Under the pieces are notes generated by a model that saw only the letters and a program-made list of their open reading frames with translations, had not been told where the DNA came from and searched no databases. Of a DNA stretch of 64,000 nt, positions 48,958-62,212 are shown one piece after another (the stretch's first letter is position 1; each line of letters starts with the position of its first letter). Location of the stretch: contig NC_088193.1 in assembly GCF_028769735.1 (NCBI RefSeq), forward strand, positions 7,467,814-7,531,813, in the 5' to 3' direction. The stretch is from Zonotrichia leucophrys gambelii. Lineage: Eukaryota > Chordata > Aves > Passeriformes > Passerellidae. The position numbers were made by a program, and so were the translations under genes.

Positions 48958-51900
48958 AGCTTGAGGGCACTGCCTATGCTCTCACACAGCCACAGGAGTG
49001 TCCCAGCAGGACCTTGGCACCACTGGGTGAGTTCCAAAGTACCAAACAACTGAACATTTCTCCCATCCATCAAGGACAGGAAGGAGGATGGAAGAGGAGA
49101 AGCCAACACTGTACTATAAACAAACCTTCTGACTGTTTCTTTTCCTCCAAGCACAGTTCTGTAGGTACACAGTAAAATCAACCCCAAACCACCTTCAGTA
49201 AATCTCTAAATCTGAAAGCAGCAAAAAGCAATAGACTCATCTTCGTTTGTCCTACCCTTCCACCATGGTTTTGGCATCCTCTTGTCTCACCTGCTTGTGT
49301 TTTATGTCTCAGCTCAGTAGCATCCATCTCCAAGTACATAAGTGAGTACAGAGATGCACTCTGCTCTCTGGAAGGGACTGGAACATGGAACTAAGAGCTT
49401 TGTGCAACTGGGCTGTAAGAATCTGCATTCAGAGTTTGCATAACTGGCATTTCTTTAAGCACTTCATGAAAAGAATAAGTTATTGGAATATTCGGCTTTT
49501 GCAAGCTCAGAGACATGTTCTTAGTTATTAAAAAGCTTTATAAAAATAATCACAGAATCCTCATGCTTTTGCATACGTATTACTGAACAAACCTGCTCTT
49601 TTATTTGGCAACACATAAAAGATGTTATTTTAGTAGGTGCTCGGCATTTTCTTTCAGAAGAACACAGTGACAGTCAATAAAAAAATTGCTCTGGAATAAG
49701 TTTCTCTCATCACTTTGCCCAGGATGAGAAAAATAATTAGGAAATCACTGAACAATCAGAATCTCTGAGCCCTGGCTTGGATTTCTTTTGTTTGACTCAG
49801 GAACAAGTATAAAAGTAATAAAAAAAATACCTCTAGGGAAAAGGGCATGAACCTCTTATTTACCATTAATAAACTGCTGCAAGCAGCTCTGAAGCTGGAA
49901 CACAGAAGGGAGATGGGAGAAGATGCTGCTCCTGCCCTCCTGCTCTGCCAAGGAGTCTGACCCTGGGCATGTCAGCAAAGGCTCCTCGTGGGGCAGTGGC
50001 ATGTCCAGCCCTGGGGCCTTTCCCACTGCCACTGGTGTGGTGGGAATGATCTCAACCCCACAGCAGGGCTCAGCTGTCCTCCCCCAAGAGACACCAACAG
50101 GGACCTCTCACCAAGCTCTCAGTAGAAGCTGTTCCCTGCACTTCCTCTGCAATCTCCTCGTTTTGTTTGTGTGGGTGAGACCAAGCTCTGTCCCAGCCAG
50201 CCCTTCTCAATGCCCAGCAAGTGCTGCTCTGCCCCTGGCTGGAGCCCTCAGACCTCTCCATCACACAGAGCAGAACAAACCCCACCTCTCCCAGCTGATC
50301 CAAGTGCTGCACACATCAAAGCAGACCCCAAATTGTACAGAGTGACCTAAACCTAATCCAGGACATGCACCTGGGCTCATCTGGGGTTTGTTTGTAGTTC
50401 AGTGCCAATGCAAAGTCATAGCAAATTTACTCTTCCCTCACAGAAGCACATCCTGGAAAACACTGTTTTCAGCACATGGAATGATCAAGAGCAATCACCT
50501 CATCAGTTACAATCAGCCCCATGTGCTGCTAAATGACAACTGTTCATAACATGAGACAATGTTCAGCCTTGCCCGGTCAGGCAGCTGCAGAGCGGGGAAA
50601 CCTTTCTCCAAGTAAAACATTTATATGGAGGCTGACACCCACCCAGAGCTGTACTTTCTGTCCATCCCACACCTTCTATCCATCCAATACATCCAAACTG
50701 CCTGTGTACATCGTTTTGGGGCACTCTGTGGTTAAAACCAGGGGACAAAACCCACCCCAAGCACACTTGCTAGTGAATTCTTACAAGGAAATGAATGGAA
50801 ATGAACTCTGGGACACCAGAACCTGAATGGCTGAACAAATAATAAAAGATAAGCATAAGCAAGTAAATAAAGAGTAGCTCAGTTATTTTGACTTAAATAA
50901 ATAGTCTTAAATGATGGGTGGTCCTTGCACCATATTTACAACAGCCCTCCTCCTACCCTCCTATTATCACTGTACTTCAGTGGTATCAAAAGCAAACAGG
51001 AGGCTGGCTCAGTCCTTTCTCCATCTAGAAATCACTACTTATACATTTCATTATTACTGTTCCTATTGGATAGCTCCTGACCAGCTAAATGGAATTAAAT
51101 GGAGGCCTCCAACTGCAGCAAGCCATCGTCAGGGGCAGATTTAAGCAGGTGGGGGTCACACGGGCAGGGAATGTGCAAAGCCACACTGTATTTAATTCTC
51201 GACAGCACAGCCGTGAATGATCCCCTGGGCTCCCAGAGCACTGGGACAGACCTGCCCTGCCACCCCCCTGCACAGGCACTTCTGAGGCAGGGAATGGGAA
51301 GATGGAAGTGGGAGGGGTGCAGACGACACAGGGGGGACAAGGAGAAGCAGTGCCTGAGGGCTGCAGACCTTCAGGGCACAGTGGACAAACCCTCTTGCAG
51401 TGTCTCAGAGCACATTTCCCCTCAGTGACAACACACCCAGCACTGATGAAGTCTTTAACAACCAGGAACACATTTACTTTGGCTTTTGGAATAATTTACA
51501 GTTGTTAATTAGCACTTTCAGTGAATAATAAACCCCCAATAACCAGGAAAGAGCTCCTCACTCTCCCTTGCTGGCTCTCAAGGGTCCAGCTGCAGCCACT
51601 ACTGTCCCTTTTCCCCTCAACACCCACAGGCAGTGTGGGACAAAGGCAGCCAAGCTGGCACACGGCTGCTCTCAATGGAAACCCTGCTGCTTGGTTTCCT
51701 GCTGCCTCACAGATGAATACAGAAAGAACAATTAGCCAAGCCTTCAGTCTAATTTGGATGTATTTTTCTTTTTGGAGGGGAGACTGAGAGATGGTACATC
51801 ATAAACCCAAACCTTAACTCTAAAGCTGCTCAGAGGAGCACAAGACTGAAACACCAGGTGTAACCTGTACTATATGGACTTCTAATAATAAACAGGGACA

Positions 51901-52916
51901 CCAGTTATGCTAAAAGCTGTACTTGGATATGCCAGGAGATCATAAAACATCAATGTAAGGACTGCTTACATCAAAGCAGGTAAGAGGTGTGTAAAGAGAG
52001 TATCTCCTTATGCTTTATATCATCCATTTTCCAAAACCAAAGTAACTGACAGCTCACGTAAGTCGTCCAGTGTTTCAGAAGAGGAGTGGCCCTAAAGCAG
52101 GAAATAACTTCCATTTCCCAGTCCATCACATAAGGAATTATCAAATACCTTATCAGGGACTGGAGGAAGAAGAATCCAGGCTCAGGGAGAACAATACCCT
52201 CCCGTGCAGGGGATCACACCCTGCTCTCACTCACTCCATGCCATGAAATGCTGCATCCTGATGGAGCAGAGACAAGAGCCAGCCCAGCTCCCAGCAGGCA
52301 ATCAGGGCACTCTCCCGGGGAAGACCAGAAGGCTCTGTCAGAGAAGGCTCAAGAGCGGAGCTCTGCCCTTCCCCATTCCCCAGCCTGCACCTCTGAGCAT
52401 GGAGAGTTTATGCAACACCTCCTCCTCACTCATTACTTTATGAACTCCTTCCAAAGAGGAGAAAATGAGAAGAGAAAGCGACACGCTACACACAGAAAGC
52501 CTGAGCAGGATCATGGAGCAGGGAAGCTCTGGCCTGAGACAGCAGTGTCCCTAAAGAGCTCAGAGGCAGCACCTCCAGGGCCAGCCCTGACGGGGCTCCT
52601 GCAGGGAGCAGCTCCCATCTCCACCTGGTACCCAGCAGAGGGACCTGCCCAGCTCCACAGACACTGCCCTGGGGGAGAAGCGCACCCATTCCACACAGGG
52701 CTGGCCTTGTGCTGGGCCAGGAGAGCTGCCAGGCCTCAGGAGCTGCTGAGGGCAGAGCAGAGCTCCAGGGTGGGGACATCTGGTGCAGCCACAGCAGCAC
52801 TGTGGGTCACCTGCAGGCTGTGGCTGCACAGAGCTCATGAGGGACATCACACCTCAGAGACCTCCTTCTGCCCTGGGCACCTCCTGCCCCTGAGCCCCTG
52901 GGGCTTCTGCACACCA

Positions 52917-52972
52917 GAGAATCCCAGAAGCTCTGGGCTGGGGGAGCCCTCAGGATCAGTAATTCCAGCACA
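52917..52972 (-). mobile_element. Possible short CR1 fragment
   Basis: AGAGAATCCCAGAAGCTCTG, GGCTGGGGGAGCCCTCAGG and ATCAGTAATTCCAGCAC resemble the antisense CR1 3' end, but only about 55 bp remain and divergence is high. Confidence 0.45.
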
Positions 52973-55900
52973 GGCAGGATGCCACTCACCAGATCTGGCT
53001 GCAAAACCAGGCTCAGGACCCTGCCCTGCTCTCAGCCTGTGTCTCTCTGACTAACTGAGAGTCTGGACATTCATCTTTGCTTTGCCAATGCTGGAGCTGA
53101 GTCCCTGGGTGTGGAGGGGCGTTCAGTGCCTCATCATGAAACATCACCCCAGTCCCCTGGAAATGGCAGAGATCAGGAAAAAGGAATAGTTTGGTTGGTT
53201 GTTGTTATTTCTAATTAACTGGGGGGGGAAGCAAGTGAAACACAAACACTTCTGGGAAAAATGAGAGGTCATATTTGTGTTTTAATTTTAAAAGCAAACT
53301 ATGAACAACAAAACAAAGGAATTACAGAAACAACCTGTGACTGAGAACAAGGGGATTTTAAAATTGGGGGGAAAAATGCAACCTTTTAAAACAAAACATT
53401 TTAATTGCACTGCTTCAAAATTTTGTGGGCTTATGAAACCTCTTTAATTTTATATCAGGGCAGACAAGAAAGTCTCTGAAATACCAACCCAATTTTAAAG
53501 GCAGAAGGAAGGAGGGATAAAGAAAGAAGAAAACAGTGAACTATACATTCGTAGTCAAGACTGAAAAGATACTCAAAGAACAGAGGCCTTCTCTAATACA
53601 TTCTAGGGGATGAAAACTATGAAAGGTGTTGAATTGCCTAGGCAGATGCCAGCAGTGCAATGCATGGAAAATCAAAAGCAAACAAGGTTTCCTGTCCCCT
53701 CAACTCCAGGAGAACGTGTCTGCATCCACCAGCTGCCTCTGTGCAAAGAAAATGAACAATTTCAAAATGTGAACATCACAGAAGTAACAGGTCCCTGAGC
53801 ACAGGACAAATCCTGCCACTAGAACATGCCTCACTCACCCTGATGACAGAGGGGACCATGGGAGCAGCACTGCAGGAGTGCTTGGATGGAGTGTGGTACA
53901 TTGGATGCAGGAGAGCAGAAAGGGACATGACAACTGAGTCAGGATTCCAGAAAGCAAAGCTCACAAAGGACTGGTGAGCTGTGCAATGACTCAGCAGGAA
54001 GAAGGAAAAAAAAATACAGCAGCTGATAGGCAAGTCTTTTCAGTAAGGACAGGTACCAAGAAAGAGTAAATAAAGTAATAAAGGGACAGAAGCTGAGCTG
54101 CCAGGCTGGAATTCTGCCTGTGTGCACAGAGCTGTCTCTGCTGCTCGTCCATTGTGATCCCCTCCCAGCACACCTGAGCAGGCAGAGCAGCAGGAAAGCC
54201 TGGCTTTAACCCCTGCTGCCTCCCAGCACCTGCCAGGCTCACTGCAAAGGGCATTTTCTTGGTGAGCCCCGTGAGAGGAAGCTACAGCCCGGCCAGGAGT
54301 CAAGAAAGCACAGAGGAGACAGAATGCCAGCTGGGGAAGCCAGGGAAAGGAGCAGGAGTGGGGTAAAGCAGGAGAGTCAGCGTGCTGCCCTGCCAGGCCC
54401 AGGAAGGTGACAGAGCATCCCTGCACCTCCTCAGTTGTCCTCCTGAGCATGAAATCCCACCTCCTGCTTCTCCAGTGTAACCTTCCAGGAGGGCTCTGCC
54501 ATGACTGTTGAGGCTCAACAGATCCTCCTGGAATGGGAAGACCAAATGTAATCTGTAAAATAGAGATAACATGCTCCAAGCAGATGGATGAGAAAGACAA
54601 GCTGTGCAGATTTCACTGCTCAGTTTGAACATACTCTCACTCACAATCTCCTTGCAAACCTTTATGCAAATAGCTTTTCAAGAACATTGAATCCTCCACC
54701 CTCCCAAATTACCACAGCAGCATCGCTGTCCCCTCAGCCTGGAGCCCAGAGAGACCCCAAGGCACTGGGCACCTGCCTAGCCCGAGCCAGGTGACATTCA
54801 GTGACATTTGAGCAGATGCTCACGTGCTCTGCAAGGCAGGAGGAGAAAGGAGATGGATCAGGTAACTGCAATTCCTTTCCATCATTCCTCCCTGGCAAAC
54901 CCAATCCCTTGAAAAGCACTGTTTCTTATCTCTGCCTTTTGAATCTCACCTGGCCTGGTTCCACTGGTATCAGTTCTGCATCTCTGCCACCACTCTGCCT
55001 CTGCACCAGGGTAATACAGGAGGAGAGGATGCCAACAGCTCCTCTGTGCAGCAGAATAACTGTATAATTGTGTTGGCTGGAGCAGGGAACTATAAAATCA
55101 GAGGGGAGAGAAGAAAAGGGCAGCTGAAAGGTACCAAAACTAGGAATGACACTCAAAACGTTCTCCTTTGCCACCACACCCCATCGCCAACAGGAGCTGT
55201 GAAAACTATTGAGAAAATTAACCCCTTCAAGGCAAGGGAAGCTGGGCTTCATGACTGGCACACAGAACGATGTCTGTTAGAAGAGCTGGCAGTGAGAGAT
55301 CAAGGGGGACCCTGGCCTGGTGTATCACAGCCAGTTACAGTCAAAAACAGGAAGCCAGGGTGAGGACAATCACATCTGCAACATCCTCCCCACGCCTGTG
55401 TCAACATAAGCCCCCCAGGCCCTCAGGCACAGCTCAGGGGACTTCAGGGCATGAACAAGGACAATCCTGCTGAAAATACAATCCACTTTTCAATCCTCTT
55501 TCAAAAGACAAACAGGAATAAAATAAAAATTTTCCCTGAAGTAATTTTTCTACTTGAGCCATACAGCTCTTCACAATTAAGTCAAAATGTTCCTGTAAAA
55601 CAGCTATTTTTGTTACTCCTTCTTTAAAAATGGTGTAAATAATGCACAAGAAGACTCAGCATTGCCTTAGTCAGTGAAGTCTGGAATAAAACCCAAGAGT
55701 GCCAGCTGCTGTCTGTCCTCCATAAAAACCTTCTCTCCATAAAACAACCATGGACACGTTTTTAACCCATGCTGACAACCTGTTTGCACACAAATGCTGA
55801 GGAACAACATTCCCTCTCCCAGGAGCTCCTAAAATGCTGTGCTTTGGGGGCAGGAGTAGCTGGGAAGGGCTAAGGAAGCATAAGGTACATGAATTGTTTA

Positions 55901-57159
55901 TTTTCAGTATGACTAAGGTATCACTTCATTCCACTTGCATCACAGTAGAGGCTGCAATATTTCACTGCAACCTTCAATTGTCCTGACTCATGCTGTCAGT
56001 AATAAAATACCCTCTTGGGAAAACAAATAAATAGACAAATGATTTGGTTAAGTGCCTACCAGTGAAAGCACACTGTCCATTATTTTGAAGGCGTTCAAAA
56101 AGGTTGCAGGTCTGATGTGCTAGAGCAAGTGATGAAGGGATTTACAGTTTTGCCACTTTTGACAAGGAAAAAAAACAACAAAAAAAGAAAGTGTGGAGCA
56201 GCTTTTGAAAGCATTTGTCTCAAGCACCCAAAGGGTCGTCTGGAAACTGAAAGCATTTCTATTCCACTGGCACTTGTGCAGAGCAGCAGAATAATGAAGT
56301 GACTGGGCTATTGCCCTTCCCAAAGCAATGAGATCTTGCTGAAAGCAGCACACATTAATCTCAGTGCCCAGGGAAAGGGCACTAAACAGTGCTCTGCCAG
56401 CCTCTTAGCCCCTCTCTCAGTAACCAGGATCATTTTAGAACTGACACCTGCAACAGAGACTTTCTAGTGCATAATGAGTAACTCAGCAAAAAGAGAAGGC
56501 TGTGAGAGAACGGGTAAAAATATAGTGAACAAAGGAGTGAAATTACAAGATATAATGCAGCCTCAGTGAATAGGGCAGCCTGACAGCAGAACTTCCAAAG
56601 ACTCCTGGTGAGGATATGGCTTCCAGAGCCGTGGAATAGGCAAGGAACCATCCTGGAAAAGCACCTGCTCCTTGCTCCCCCATTACCCCCATGCTGCCAG
56701 AATGCTCAGAAAAGACAGTTCCTCTTGCCATCAGGGCAGGGAAAAGCCCAGTGCAACAAAAACGAGCCTGGTCCCTAAATTGCCAGAGAGGCCTGGGGTT
56801 CCCCGGGCATGGTGCGGGCGGAACACGCCCCAGTGAGCCGCAGCCGCCGCTCTCCGTCAGGGCAGGGCTCAGTCCCTGCCAGCTCCCTGCCCTGCTCCCC
56901 CCAGCACGGGCTGCTGGCTCCCACGGGGATGTGACTCGGTGATCAGTGTCCCCCTCTCTGCTCCCAGGCAGCTCACACAGTGACACTCTATTCCATGTGA
57001 CAGCCCAAGCCACAGCTCCTTCTCTCCTCTGAGGTTTTTCATTCCCAGAGACAAAGGAGCTCACTTGAAATGTTCTCTGCAAACTTGGTGCAGAAATCGG
57101 GGCTGGGTTTTTTTTTAAATAATTTTTCCTTATTTGGACAAACATTTCACAAATCATGG

Positions 57160-57425
57160 AGACACAAAACAGGCTGGGCTGGGAGGGAGCTTAAAGACCC
57201 CCCAGTGTCAACTCCTGCCACAGACAGGGACACCTTCCACTATTCCAGGCTGCTGCAACCCCTGGCCTTGGGCACTGCCAGGGATCCAGGGGCAGCCACA
57301 GCTTCCCTGGGCACCCTGTGCCAGGGCCTTAACGTCCTCACAGGGAAGCATTTCCCCCCAATATCCCGTTCAACCCTGCCCTCTGGCAGTGGGAAGCCAT
57401 TCCCCTTTCTCCTGGCACTGCAGGA
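57160..57425 (-). mobile_element. CR1 LINE fragment, about 265 bp
   Basis: Antisense: CACAAAACAGGCTGGGCTGG, GACAGGGACACCTTCCAC, CCTTGGGCACTGCCAGGG, CACCCTGTGCCAGGGCC, CCCAATATCCCGTTCAACCC and CCCTCTGGCAGTGGGAAGCC follow the CR1 order with a small deletion near 57255. Confidence 0.92.
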
Positions 57426-60400
57426 TCTTCAATTTAAGTATCTCTAAGCTATCTCAGACACCTCTTCAAGCTTGCTCTGCTTTATTTTTCAAGCAGTATG
57501 TGAACAGGCAACACAACCCAGACCCAATGCCTCCCATTATGTCATGGAAAACCCACCGGAGAGAGCACAGTTAGTTAAAAAGACAAACCTTTCTATTCCT
57601 GAATGGAGATTGATATCTTTTTATATTCCCATTATATAATTATAGCTTTCAACACACTTGTTTTATTGTAAATGCAGCAGTAATTAAATATGTTCTCTAA
57701 AATAACATGATTTTATTTCCCCTTGCAAGCAGATCCAGTGCACAGCGAGAACAGAAGATTTGCTGCCACACAAAATGTGTCTGCACGTGAAGCTTCCTGT
57801 TAGACCACACTCACACCATGCCAACACCTCCCACTTTCCCAGCTCCCACAAACAGCCAGCACCAACCCTTTGCTCAGAAAGCAACAGCAGGAATGGTGAC
57901 AAAAAACAGGGAACCAGCCCCTTTCTCAGACCTGATGGCTGTTTTCCCCTGATATGGTGCCACACACTCATTACAGCACAGAGAGCCAGTCATGGTCAAT
58001 TCACTTCTGTAAGCACACTCAAGTAGCAAAAATAATTATTTTTCTGAAGTTCTGAGGCTCATGACAATGGCAAAAGGCATCCCTTGGTGTCCTTGTTTTT
58101 CCTTCCTGTTCTGCTGGCACAGAAAGTGCCAAACATCAGTGGGTGCTGTTTCTCTGATTTACTGACTATGGGGAGTGTTTTAGGATAGCTGGGAAAGGGG
58201 GAATATTTGGGAAAAGATATTTGAGAGACAAGGCATCAGTAGCCTTGTAATTACTTTATTTACAGCATCAGCAAAAGCAAGAATATTTCATCCCTTGAGT
58301 ACACACCTGGATATATTCTAATGTACTCACTGGCTGTTGGCTTCCTTTGAATTCCTTATTTCTCCAAAGTGAGCTGCATCCCAAGTTTTTAAGAAATGCA
58401 CATGCACAGGTAAAATCGAGAGTGGGCAAACAACAGTATCCAGAAGGATCTGCAGTTTCTGTTTCAATATTCCCTCTCTCTAACAGTGCTGAACACAGAA
58501 AACTTCTTCCCAAACCAGTATTTCCTGTTTGTTCCCTGTGCTGCACAGGTGACTGCTGATCAGCACTTTCAGAACCTGATGGACAAAGATAAAACACCTT
58601 TAAAGGCCCAGCTACTGCAGGAATCCCAACACTCTGGCCAGAGCTTCCCACACACAACTTGGCAGCCGAGGGGGCTGGGGCACAGAGAGCTCAGCACCTC
58701 CACAGCCCATCCAACACCACAGCATCCATTTCATCCACAAATGCACAGCTCCTTTCTACCAGGCAGCAGCAGTCTGAGGTTCTGTTCCTCCTGTTCTGTG
58801 CACCCAGACTTTGCTTTGTCCTTAGCAGGCACCAAGGAAACTTCTGTCTGCACAAGAGAGAACGGGCCAAAACCCTCACCTTCTGTTCTTTTATGAGCCA
58901 CTGGGGATTTGTCAAAAATGTTCCCTAAGCAGAGGCACATCCTGATTCAGAAAGGGGCCAGGTACTAATTAAACATCCTGTGTGTGCAGCAGCAAGGGTT
59001 TTACATCTCAGTGGTGTCTGTTTCCAATGCCATATCCAATGTCTGTTCCTTGTTAGCTGTAATCAGATCCAAAATCTCATTTACAAAGTCTGCATCAGGC
59101 AGAGCAGCACCTTTTCTCCCAGTGTCACTGGAGTTTGTGAAACTTGTTACACACTCCAAAGTCAAGGTGATATTTCAGTTATTTCAACAGGATACACAAA
59201 AATAATAAAAAAGTACAGATCCAAGTTGCTGTCATTTCCCTGTGGGAGGCACAGAGTAACTCCACAAGCAGGGAACGTTATCCCAGTGCCTCTTCCAGTA
59301 CCTGAACCTCCCCCTTGACCCACGCAGAAGGGAAGATAAGGTTACCTGCTGGTCTTCTGCAAATATTTATAAAGCCCTACACAGAGCAGGAGATGCTGCC
59401 ACAGAACCTCACAAATCTGTGTGAAGCTGTACTTGAAATCCCCTCCAAAGAAAACAAGAAGTGTGTGCACATTTAACAATATGCATGCAGAAAAAATGTC
59501 CTGCTGCTGGTTTTCAAGGAGCTGAGCAGAAATGGGGAATATTTTTACTGCCAGACCAACGCCCAGGACTTACAAGACCTGTACAGATGTCCTTGGGACT
59601 GGCCATGACCTTGAATTATAAGCATATTAAAACAATGTTAGATTTTCTCACCATTTCACTGCAAGTCTCTCAGCATTTCATATTTCAAAGCTCCAGTCGT
59701 GGAGTCAAATGGTGATGAAATATTCTCAGTTTTCAGTATCACTATTAAATCACCTTGTGGAGGAAATGTGAACAACATGACCCATCTTGCATATAAAAAC
59801 TCAAACTGGACAGCAAATAAAATTATAATCAAAGCTCACCTTGAAAGGCATCATTTTTAAAGTCAGACTTGTGATTTTCAGAAACTTGATTGCTGTTTTT
59901 TAAATGCTGGAGGGGCCAGTCCTACCACAGATGAAAAGTTACTGCGAAAGGTGAGCATTTCTTTAAAATGAATCCTCGGGTGCAGAAATGAAGTGCTCAG
60001 GCTCAGGGCAGGGAGTCAGTGCTGGACCACAGGGACCCCTGAGGGGGCCACGGGCCCTGGGCAGAGGAAATTCAACAGCAATGGACAGAGGAAAAGCCAA
60101 ACCCCTCCCTGGGAGATGACAGGAACATTTTTAATCAAACAAATTTCAGGCACAAGTGCAAACTTATAAAAGGTCAGTTCACTGCACTAGAAAAATCAAA
60201 CAAGTACATGAAGGAGAAGTCCATACTGCTTCCACTCATGGACTTGTTTTCCATTTTGAAAAGGAAGGGGGAAGGGGGAAGGAAGGGGAGGAGGTGCAAT
60301 ATATGCAACTGCATTTTAGCTTTTTCACTCTACTCTTGTGTACACATGTAATTTTAGTACTTTTCAGTCCATCCCAAAGGTACCGCATTCTCCTAACAGC

Positions 60401-61350
60401 ACTGCATGGCAGCTCTGAGACAGGCCCTCTCTTTCACCCAGCTTTATCTCATCCCTTGATCTAACAGCTGCTCCAAAAGCCAGTCAGATCTGCCAATGCA
60501 GCACTTGTGAAGGAAGAATAGAAAATGCATGATTACCTCATATCACTCCAGATACTTTTCCTCTTCTGATGCTTGGTTGTGCTATTTGCTAGGAGAATTA
60601 ACCCCACTGTACACAGATATGAGGACGGAACACAAAGAAAAACACTGGAATTTTCTGTTGGTAATTTCTGCCATGATGGTTTTATAAAGTGTGAAGAGCA
60701 GAGTTCACAGGGTGTGAGGAGGCAAGTTTATAAGGCATGAAGAGAGTAAAATAAAAACCTGAGAAATAGTTTACCAAGTCAGCTTGAACTTTTCCCCTTT
60801 CAGTAATATTTTCCAGCAATTTGCCATCACAGATAGGTGGTGTTAGCACCCAAGTACATTATTTTTAACATCCTTCCTACTGCTCAAAGGAGCAGAAAGT
60901 GCTGCAGAGGCCCAGGAGGAGGTTCCCACTCCATGAACCAGCAGGGTGTACTTTCACCATTGTTCTAAAGCCACTGAAATCTGCAATTATAGAGCATTCC
61001 TCATGTGTCATTAAACCTGTCTCCACAGAATCCAGAGGAAAAGTGCGTGGTAAAATCCCTAAGTGGTACCACACTGTCTCAAAGGGCTGTGCTCCAGGAG
61101 GTAGGAGTTATTCTGAAGCACATTGGTGCCAGAGAGCACAGGGACCAGAGCCATTGATAACCCATAGAAGAGTTCCTTCTGCACAAATACACTCCTTTTG
61201 GGTCCTCTGGCTGCACATTAACCCATCCTGGCTTTCTGAAGCCACACAAAACTCATCTCCACAGCAGCAGGTTTGAAGTCCTTCCCTACTGCCCCGCCAG
61301 CCGAGCCCCCAGCGAGCCTCAGTGCCCGCAGCCGATGGAGCTCAGGGCTC

Positions 61351-61396
61351 TGTGCTGGCAGGGCTGTGCTGGCAGGGCTGTGCTGGCAGGGCTCAG
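61351..61396 (+). repeat. Three tandem copies of a 15-bp unit (TGTGCTGGCAGGGC core)
   Basis: TGTGCTGGCAGGGC is repeated three times directly before the large minisatellite. It shares the GCAGGGC word with the larger unit and could be a relic of its origin. Confidence 0.9.
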
Positions 61397-61404
61397 CAGC
61401 AGCT

Positions 61405-62212
61405 GCATTCCAGCTGGCAGCCCTGCTCCTGCTGCTCCTCAGCCATCCCAGCAGCGCCCAGAGCTCCCAGCCCTGCTCCTGCTGCTCCTCAGCCATCCCA
61501 GCAGCGCCCAGAGCTCCCAGCCCTGCTCCTGCTGCTCCCCAGCCATCCCAGCAGGGCCCAGAGCTCTCAGCCCTGCTCCTGCTGCTCCTCAGCCATCCCA
61601 GCAGGGCCCAGAGCTCCCAGCCCTGCTCCTGCTGCTCCTCAGCCATCCCAGCAAGGCCCAGAGCTCCAAGACCTGCTCCTGCTCCTGCTGCTCCTCAGCC
61701 ATCCCAGCAGGGCCCAGAGCTCCCAGCCCTGCTCCTGCTCCTGCTGCTCCTCAGCCATCCCAGCAGGGCCCAGAGCTCCCAGCCCTGCTCCTGCTCCTGC
61801 TGCTCCCCAGCCATCCCAGCAAGGCCCAGAGCTCCCAGCCCTGCTCCTGCTGCTCCCCAGCCATCCCAGCAAGGCCCAGAGCTCTCAGCCCTGCTCCTGC
61901 TCCTGCTGCTCCTCAGCCATCCCAGCAGGGCCCAGAGCTCCCGGCCCTGCTCCTGCTCCTGCTGCTCCTCAGCCATCCCAGCAGGGCCCAGAGCTCCCAG
62001 CCCTGCTCCTGCTCCTGCTGCTCCCCAGCCATCCCAGCAAGGCCCAGAGCTCCCAGCCCTGCTCCTGCTGCTCCCCAGCCATCCCAGCAAGGCCCAGAGC
62101 TCTCAGCCCTGCTCCTGCTCCTCAGCCATCCAGCGAGGCCCAGAGCTCTCAGCCCTGCTCCTGCTGCTGCTGCTCCTCAGCCATCCCAGCAGGGCCCAGA
62201 GCTCCCGGCCCT
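61405..62212. repeat. GC-rich minisatellite of 50/56-bp units with a 218-bp higher-order repeat
   Basis: The anchor word AGCCATCCCAGCA (last copies variant) begins units at 61441, 61491, 61541, 61591, 61641, 61697, 61753, 61809, 61859, 61915, 61971, 62027, 62077, 62124 and 62179. Spacings are 50 bp, or 56 bp when an extra CTCCTG hexamer is present. The block 61641-61858 (56+56+56+50) is repeated nearly exactly at 61859-62076 and appears to start a third time at 62077. No stop codon occurs in any plus frame within the unit, so all three plus frames stay open for about 1 kb. Neither 50 nor 56 is a multiple of three, which argues against real coding. Confidence 0.97.

Noticed and set aside
52248..53054. 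268-codon plus-strand frame
   Set aside because: It lies in moderately GC-rich intron with low-complexity composition. There is no recognisable domain, no exon-like borders, and competing open frames on the minus strand.
53839..53869. Possible 31-bp minus-strand micro-exon (acceptor CTCCTGCAG, donor GTGAGT)
   Set aside because: The splice-like borders are good, but the translation does not match any ARHGAP32 segment I know, and such pairs occur by chance in 22 kb of intron.
56790..56880. Small CpG cluster as a second CpG island
   Set aside because: It is only about 70 bp with a handful of CpGs; too small to call a promoter without expression data.
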